Below the pieces are notes generated by a model. The model was not told the origin of the DNA. It saw only the letters and a program-made list of their open reading frames with translations, and did no database searches. A stretch of DNA of 27,487 nt from a virus, in the IMG/VR virus record IMGVR_UViG_3300045258_000106, positions 1 through 27,487 of that record. The stretch is one strand, 5' to 3'. The stretch's first letter is position 1. The number at the start of each line of letters is the position of its first letter. Shown here in pieces: positions 23,944 through 27,487 of the stretch. A program made the translations under genes and the position numbers.

Positions 23944-24049
23944 TTATGGGACTCCGCAGGGTGCGACAGTCTGACCTATGGGCCATAAAGCTAAGGCCGA
24001 CCATATTAGTAAGACCGGCGGCGAACACCGCCCAGAAGGAGGCGATCAG
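23944..24049. promoter_or_regulatory. Divergent control region between terL and the small-gene operon
   Basis: Only gap from which both terL (left) and the rightward operon (right) can start. It contains the inverted repeat TATGG-G-CCATA (23977-23987) plus further TATGG at 23945-23949 and CCATA at 24001-24005, so the same pentamer occurs four times in about 60 bp. A short GGCGG/CCGCC hairpin precedes the AAGGAGG ribosome site at 24036-24042. No convincing sigma-70 box pair is visible. Operator sites for the operon's own HTH protein are a reasonable guess. Confidence 0.45.
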
Positions 24050-24238
24050 ATGACCATCCACGATGCCGCATCCATCCTCACCACAAAAGCCAAGGCCGAA
24101 GCTGCCCGCGCCATGCTGGCCGCGCTGAAAGCAATCCAAGCTGATCCAGCTTGGCACACGATGCCATCGGATACATGGGCGGTCGCCTCGCGCGCCATCG
24201 CCTTGGCTGAAGCCGCCGGCATCAAGGCGGAGGGCTGA
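24050..24238 (+). CDS. Small hypothetical, copy 1 of a paralogous pair
   Basis: 62 residues from ATG 24050, set by AGGAGG seven bases upstream; an in-frame ATG at 23978 lacks such a site. Translation starts MTIHDAASILTTKAKAEAAR and holds AMLAALKAI, WHTMPSDTWAVASRAIALAEAAGIKAEG. Helical, alanine-rich. The gene at 24485-24697 shares the AMLAALK and A.A.AEAAGIK parts and a 22-bp identical DNA stretch, so the two are duplicates. First gene of a rightward operon lying between the two terminase genes. Family unknown. Confidence 0.7.
   Translation: MTIHDAASILTTKAKAEAARAMLAALKAIQADPAWHTMPSDTWAVASRAIALAEAAGIKAEG
24108..24129 (+). repeat. 22-bp direct repeat, first copy (second at 24561-24582)
   Basis: Identical 22 bases encode AMLAALK in both copies of the paralogous small gene. 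Spacing of the copies is 453 bp. The remainder of the two genes has diverged, so the match marks either recent local gene conversion or strong constraint on this motif. Confidence 0.8.
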
Positions 24239-24244
24239 GCCATG
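24224..24244 (+). repeat. 21-bp gene-junction repeat, first copy (second at 24467-24487)
   Basis: The end of one gene, its TGA stop, the embedded SD (GGAGG-like, GCGGAGGG) and the next gene's ATG are base-for-base identical at 24224-24244 and 24467-24487. Since the flanking genes differ, the shared unit is the translation junction itself. Confidence 0.82.
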
Positions 24245-24481
24245 CTGCACTCATTCAAGGTCGGTGACCGCGTCAGGCTTGCACGGCCGGTTGACCGCTA
24301 CCCCGATTTCCTCGCGCCACAGGGCATGGTCGGCACCGTCCATGACGTTGCCGTTGACGGCTCCATCTCGGTGCAGATGGACGCGCCGCTAGAGGGTGCC
24401 GAAGACTGGGACAACTGCATCTGCTGGGATGACTGGCAGTTGGACGACCTCGCCCTCGACCTCGAAAAGGCGGAGGGCTGA
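24242..24481 (+). CDS. Small SH3/KOW-like hypothetical protein
   Basis: 79 residues, MLHSFKVGDRVRLARPVDRY then FLAPQGMVGTVHDVAVDGSISVQMD, the start pattern of KOW/SH3-barrel proteins (VGDRVRL...GTV...VxV). The C-terminal third is very acidic and has a Trp/Asp cluster (EDWDNCICWDDWQLDDLALDL). Acidic small proteins can mimic DNA or bind basic surfaces, which is of interest if the operon is anti-defence. The start follows the preceding stop by three bases, within a junction repeated before the next gene. Confidence 0.72.
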   Translation: MLHSFKVGDRVRLARPVDRYPDFLAPQGMVGTVHDVAVDGSISVQMDAPLEGAEDWDNCICWDDWQLDDLALDLEKAEG

Positions 24482-24484
24482 GCC

Positions 24485-24697
24485 ATGACCGACAAAGCCC
24501 GCGCTAGCGCAAACCGCCGCTGGGACAAGAAACAGGCCGACGCCAAGGATACCGCCGCCAGCGCCATGCTGGCCGCGCTGAAGGATACCGACGCGCATTT
24601 TCTGGCGTCTTTCGGGGCCGCGGCTTGGCAGCATAGCGAAGCCGCCAGGACGCTTCGCGCCGCCATCGCCCAGGCCGAGGCGGCAGGCATCAAGTGA
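24485..24697 (+). CDS. Small hypothetical, copy 2 of a paralogous pair
   Basis: 70 residues, Ala/Lys-rich and helical; translation starts MTDKARASANRRWDKKQADA and continues with AMLAALKDTDAHFLASFG and AAIAQAEAAGIK. The shared parts with the 24050-24238 product are AMLAALK and AEAAGIK. N-terminal part is more basic than in copy 1. The stop codon overlaps the HTH gene start (TGATG). Confidence 0.7.
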   Translation: MTDKARASANRRWDKKQADAKDTAASAMLAALKDTDAHFLASFGAAAWQHSEAARTLRAAIAQAEAAGIK

Positions 24698-24933
24698 TGA
24701 GCCAGAAACTTCTACAGGCCGCCGGCACCGTGCTGTGGGGACCGCAGTATCGCTCGGAGATGGCGCGCCAGCTTGGCCGCAACCTGCGGACGGTGATGCG
24801 GTGGGACTCCGGCGAACGCCCGGTCCCCAAAGAGGCGTTGTATCGGCTGGCCGACCTGCTCGCCCACCAGCGGGCCGCCAGCGAGAAGTTACAGGCCAAA
24901 CTTACCGCCGAAGCCGAACGCCGCGGTCAATAA
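24697..24933 (+). CDS. HTH DNA-binding protein (Cro/YdaS-like; Aca-like candidate)
   Basis: 78 residues from ATG 24697 (TGATG overlap with the preceding stop). Helix-turn-helix: YRSEMARQLGRNLRTVMRWD (18-37) followed by SGERPVPKEALYRLADLL, the usual arrangement of phage regulators of the YdaS/Cro type. The C-terminal ~20 residues form a charged helix (ASEKLQAKLTAEAERRGQ). It is the fourth gene of the rightward operon and the best candidate to autoregulate it through the TATGG/CCATA elements at 23945-24005. Length and position resemble anti-CRISPR-associated regulators, but that is inference. Confidence 0.8.
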   Translation: MSQKLLQAAGTVLWGPQYRSEMARQLGRNLRTVMRWDSGERPVPKEALYRLADLLAHQRAASEKLQAKLTAEAERRGQ

Positions 24934-24958
24934 ATTGTCGGCAAAGGTCAATGGGCGT

Positions 24959-24992
24959 CAGCCCCGCTCCGGGTAAAACGGACGCGGGGCTG
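24959..24992 (+). other. Strong RNA hairpin between operon halves
   Basis: CAGCCCCGC (24959-24967) pairs with GCGGGGCTG (24984-24992), and TCCG (24968-24971) pairs with CGGA (24979-24982) with one bulged C and a 7-base loop. No U tract follows, so it is not a classic terminator. It lies in the 107-bp gap between the HTH gene and the membrane-protein gene and could end or shield the first half of the mRNA, or regulate the downstream ATG about 48 bases away. Confidence 0.6.
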
Positions 24993-25040
24993 CTCCCGTG
25001 CCGGGGTCCAATTCAGGAGCCCCTATTTGGAGACGATCAA

Positions 25041-25202
25041 ATGCTCGACAACATTCCTGTGTGGCTGGCGGCGCTGCCGCCGCCGCTCAACGCGCCCGTC
25101 CTCATCGGCCACTTCTTCGGCTGGCAAGGCAGCGTCATCGCGGCCGGGATCGGCGCGGTGGTCGCTGGCGCGCTGGTCTGGATGCGCTCGGCCAGAACCT
25201 AG
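25041..25202 (+). CDS. Small single-pass membrane protein
   Basis: 53 residues, MLDNIPVWLAALPPPLNAPV then a transmembrane segment around GWQGSVIAAGIGAVVAGALV (28-47), ending WMRSART, a positive C-terminus that suggests N-out/C-in. GGAG occurs 8-11 bases before the ATG inside the start unit GGAGACGATCAAATG, which recurs before two other genes of the operon. Could be a holin-like, exclusion or pore-forming protein; nothing diagnostic is present. Too short for a normal cutoff in this frame. Confidence 0.62.
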   Translation: MLDNIPVWLAALPPPLNAPVLIGHFFGWQGSVIAAGIGAVVAGALVWMRSART

Positions 25203-25214
25203 GGAGACGATCAG

Positions 25215-25517
25215 ATGAAACTGCTTTTGTTGTCCGCGCTCGCCAGCACGCTGGTCGCCAGCGCATCGACCGCGCAAACGCTGCCCGATGCCGCGCCCAG
25301 AACGGAGCTAGGCGATGTCGCGACCTCAATGACGCGCGCTCGCGAAGCCCTGCTCAAGTTGGTCAAAGCGGTCGGTGGCAAATGCGCCGAACCAAGCGTC
25401 ATCTTCAGAGACCCGGCCGCTCCGATGGTCCTCGTCTGCGCCGATGGTTTTGCCTACTCGATGGACCACAACCCCAACAGTCCCACCGGCATCCGACGCA
25501 TCGACCAGCTACCGTGA
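25215..25517 (+). CDS. Small secreted protein with signal peptide
   Basis: 100 residues. Signal peptide at 1-~20 (MKLLLLSALASTLVASASTA|Q), then a helix (RAREALLKLVKAV) and a beta part with Cys57 and Cys75 that could form a disulfide: GGKCAEPSVIF...MVLVCADGFAYSMDHN. The mature protein should be periplasmic. Preceded by GGGAGACGATCAG, the same start unit as the membrane-protein gene. Last gene of the operon, 20 bases before a strong terminator. May act with the neighbouring membrane protein on the envelope, e.g. as a superinfection block; this is inference. Confidence 0.72.
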   Translation: MKLLLLSALASTLVASASTAQTLPDAAPRTELGDVATSMTRAREALLKLVKAVGGKCAEPSVIFRDPAAPMVLVCADGFAYSMDHNPNSPTGIRRIDQLP

Positions 25518-25537
25518 CGCGGCGCTTGCTTAACGCA

Positions 25538-25569
25538 AAGCCCCGGCCTCACCGCCGGGGCTTTTCTTT
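25538..25569 (+). terminator. Intrinsic terminator of the small-gene operon (bidirectional shape)
   Basis: AAGCCCCGGC (25538-25547) pairs perfectly with GCCGGGGCTT (25554-25563), loop CTCACC. On the plus strand TTCTTT follows, a good T-tract. On the minus strand, read after terS (stop 25572), the stem is followed by a weak TTTGCGTT. So the element ends the rightward operon and may also end transcripts coming leftward through terS, isolating the cassette from the late operon. Confidence 0.85.
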
Positions 25570-25571
25570 GC

Positions 25572-26075
25572 CTACTCGTCGAGCTTGTCGGGCTTCTCGG
25601 CCAAGTAGGCTGCCAGCGGCGTGCCGGCGATCTGACCAGCGCGCCCGGCCGGCAGCGGTTCGCCGCGCCCAATGCTGGCGCGCGACGACGGACTGAAACC
25701 CATCTCGGCACCGGCCCGCAGCATGATAAGCGCCTGCCTGTTTACAATTGGCAGAAACGGATTTTGGATCGCGTTGCCTTCCTTCGTTTTGACCACCTGG
25801 CCGAGCTTGCGCACCTCCTGGGCGGCGCGGGCGTGCTCGATGCACGCCACCGTCCACACCACCAGCACCTCGCGGTCGGTCCCGGTCAGCAAGCCGGGCG
25901 AGGCGTTCTCGATGGCGTAGTGCCACTGCGCGCGCTGGTCGTCGTCAAACCATGCCGGCGGCGACCACAGGATGCCGACGCCCTCGGGTTCGTCATTCGA
26001 TGGCGGCAGCTTCGACGGATTGCCGTGCAGCAGTTTCAGATGCGTCGGCGTCGGCTTCGTCCCTCGCGCTCCCAT
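25572..26075 (-). CDS. terS: Terminase small subunit, P27 family
   Basis: 167 residues. Opening GTKPTPTHLKLLHGNPSKLPPSNDEPEG is typical of the P27 family, followed by helical DNA-recognition region (LLTGTDREVLVVWTVACIEHARAAQEV) and NPFLPIVNRQALIMLRAGAEMGFSPSSRASI, the family's C-terminal signature. Start ATG 26075 has GGGAGGCGACG directly upstream although it lies within the 3' end of the ParB-methyltransferase gene (83-bp overlap). Recognises the packaging site and loads the large subunit. Unusually separated from terL by an opposite-strand operon of ~1.5 kb. Confidence 0.9.
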   Translation of the reverse strand: MGARGTKPTPTHLKLLHGNPSKLPPSNDEPEGVGILWSPPAWFDDDQRAQWHYAIENASPGLLTGTDREVLVVWTVACIEHARAAQEVRKLGQVVKTKEGNAIQNPFLPIVNRQALIMLRAGAEMGFSPSSRASIGRGEPLPAGRAGQIAGTPLAAYLAEKPDKLDE

Positions 26076-27426
26076 CGTCGCCTCCCAATCGTTCGGCCCT
26101 GACCTCGACGAACGAGCGGCCGTCGCCCTCGAGCGTCGCGCTCTCGCCCGTGAAGTTCTGCCAGCGCATCACCGCGACGTCGACGTAGGCCGGGTTTAGT
26201 TCAATCGCGAGTGCCGTGCGCCCGCAGGTTTGCGCCGCGATGATCGTCGTGCCGCTGCCCACGAACGGGTCGTAGACCGTCTCGCCAGCGCGGCTGTTGT
26301 TGATGATGGGCCGCAGCATCGCCTCGACCGGCTTTTGCGTCGAGTGGCCGGTCTCTGACTTGTGCGGTTTGCTGATGTGCCAGAGCGTCGTCTGCTTGCG
26401 GTCACCCGCCCAATGCCCGGTAGCGCCTTTGCGTACCGCATACCAGCAAGGCTCGTGCATGTGATGATAATGCCCACGCCCGACAACCAGCGCGTCCTTC
26501 GCCCACACGACCAGCGCGCGCATCTCGAAGTTACACGAAACAAGGCTGGCCGCGACTATCGGGCTTTGGACATCTGCGTGCCAGACGTAGGCAACGTCGC
26601 CGGGGAACAGCGCCCACGCCTCGCGCCAATCCGCGCGGTCGTCGTTGCTCACTTTGCCGATGGCGCGGCCACCGGGTGTGCCACGCCCCATCGAGGCATA
26701 ACCAGCCCGCGCCGCATCGTTGCGCCAGTTCGCGTCATAGCTCACGCCATAGGGTGGGTCCGTGACCATCAGCAGCGGCTTGGCCCCGGCCAGGACGCGC
26801 TCGACGACCGGCGCCGAGGTGCAATCGCCGCACGCCAGCCGATGCTTGTCCAGCAGCCAGACGTCGCCCAGGCGCGACGCCGGAACAGCCGGCGGCTCGG
26901 GCACAGCGTCTGGATCAGTCAGCCCCGCCTTGATGGCGGCGCGCGCGAATAGCTCGCCAATCTCACCGTCCTCGAACCCGGTGAGGCCCAGGTCGAACCC
27001 GGCCTCCTTCAGGTCGCCCAATTCGAGCGTTAGCAGCGCGGCGTCCCAGCCGGCGTTGAGCGTGAGCTTGTTGTCGGCAATGACGTAAGCGCGCTTCTGA
27101 TTGTCGCTCCAGCCCCGCGCCACCATCACCGGGATCGTCGCGAGCCCGAGCCGCTGCGCCGCCAGCACGCGCCCATGACCGGCGATGATTTCGTCACGCT
27201 CGTCGACCAGCACCGGCATCGTCCAGCCCCACTCGCGGATCGACGCCGCGATCTGGGCAACCTGCTCCTCCGAATGCGTGCGGGCGTTGCGCGCGTAGGG
27301 AACCAGCGCGGCGAGCGGCCGGCGCTCGACCTTGTCGGCCGGCCAGCCTTGCGGATCGGCTTCTTGGGCCGCGACAGTGGCCGGTTTTTTGCCCCGTGTG
27401 GGGCCTCGACGCACCGGCTGGGGCAA
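25993..27426 (-). CDS. ParB-like nuclease domain / N6-adenine DNA methyltransferase fusion
   Basis: 477 residues from a TTG start with a strong AAGGAGG seven bases upstream; no ATG is available in the frame within the window. ParB-N domain at about 37-105 (PLAALVPYARNARTHSEEQVAQIAASI, then IIAGHGRVLAAQRLG with GHGR 83-86). Methyltransferase at ~200-425: DPPYGVSYD (223-231, catalytic) before DPFVGSGTT (386-394, SAM binding), i.e. beta-class order, with HSTQKPVEAMLRPI between. Last ~45 residues are acidic and Ala-rich. These fusions next to terS are common in alphaproteobacterial phages and probably protect DNA from host restriction; the ParB domain's role is unclear. Confidence 0.9.
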   Translation of the reverse strand: MPQPVRRGPTRGKKPATVAAQEADPQGWPADKVERRPLAALVPYARNARTHSEEQVAQIAASIREWGWTMPVLVDERDEIIAGHGRVLAAQRLGLATIPVMVARGWSDNQKRAYVIADNKLTLNAGWDAALLTLELGDLKEAGFDLGLTGFEDGEIGELFARAAIKAGLTDPDAVPEPPAVPASRLGDVWLLDKHRLACGDCTSAPVVERVLAGAKPLLMVTDPPYGVSYDANWRNDAARAGYASMGRGTPGGRAIGKVSNDDRADWREAWALFPGDVAYVWHADVQSPIVAASLVSCNFEMRALVVWAKDALVVGRGHYHHMHEPCWYAVRKGATGHWAGDRKQTTLWHISKPHKSETGHSTQKPVEAMLRPIINNSRAGETVYDPFVGSGTTIIAAQTCGRTALAIELNPAYVDVAVMRWQNFTGESATLEGDGRSFVEVRAERLGGDDGSARDEADADASETAARQSVEAAAIE

Positions 27427-27438
27427 TGGGGCCTCCTT

Positions 27439-27454
27439 GGGCCAAAATCGGCCC
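27439..27454 (-). other. Hairpin just before the methyltransferase ribosome site
   Basis: GGGCC-(6 bases)-GGCCC at 27439-27454, read on the minus strand as GGGCC-GATTTT-GGCCC, ends a base or two before AAGGAGG. With the TTG start it could tune translation. Five base pairs only, so weak evidence. Confidence 0.35.
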
Positions 27455-27487
27455 CCTAACGAATAGTCCCGGCCGCATGTCTCGGCG

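Noticed and set aside
24735-25202. Long plus-strand frame (155 codons) spanning the HTH gene end and the membrane-protein gene
   Set aside because: Only the last 53 codons from 25041 have a ribosome site and sensible composition; the earlier part is an out-of-frame shadow of the HTH gene and a gap.
1-27487. tRNA genes, attachment sites, integrase or insertion sequences
   Set aside because: No cloverleaf, transposase, integrase or flanking direct repeats could be recognised, so neither prophage ends nor insertion elements are claimed.

Overview
The window is one contiguous stretch of a tailed-phage genome (prophage or free phage) with an HK97-type head and a lambda-type long, non-contractile tail. 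High G+C, the codon style and the gene families (P27 small terminase, ParB-methyltransferase fusion, rhizobial-type small phage genes) point to a host among the Alphaproteobacteria, probably Hyphomicrobiales (Bradyrhizobium/Rhodopseudomonas/Methylobacterium-like). That host call is inference. No integrase, lysis cassette proper, replication gene, tRNA or host gene is visible, so lysogeny cannot be judged.

Nearly everything is read leftwards (minus strand) as a late morphogenesis operon with many ATGA/TGATG overlaps. From right to left: ParB-like/N6-adenine methyltransferase (27426-25993) overlapping the small terminase (26075-25572); large terminase (23943-22255); a 56-residue basic protein; prohead protease; major capsid; a 58-residue protein; portal; a W-rich hypothetical; head-tail connector, head closure, gp10-like and terminator-like proteins; tail tube; the tail-assembly chaperone pair with a -1 frameshift; tape measure; a minor tail protein M homologue; two beta-rich surface proteins; a repeat protein fused to a second M homologue; then L, K, I and J homologues, a collar-domain protein, a two-helix membrane protein, a beta-helix protein and the start of a lipoprotein. 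The genes therefore cover packaging, head, neck, tail, tail tip and adhesins.

Two places break the leftward transcription. Between the two terminase genes lies a rightward operon of six small genes (24050-25517) ending in a strong terminator: two related short proteins, an SH3-like protein, an HTH protein of 78 residues, a single-pass membrane protein and a secreted protein. Near the left end a single rightward gene (1445-1813) encodes a probable winged-helix protein. Both look like morons, and the larger one resembles anti-defence (acr-aca) loci in layout.

The most unusual structures are: (i) the small-gene operon between terS and terL, with duplicated genes and duplicated gene junctions; (ii) a tail protein with two blocks of six ~21-residue repeats fused to a duplicate of minor tail protein M, where the two M copies flank a surface-protein cassette; and (iii) two intrinsic-terminator-like hairpins that bracket the major capsid gene.
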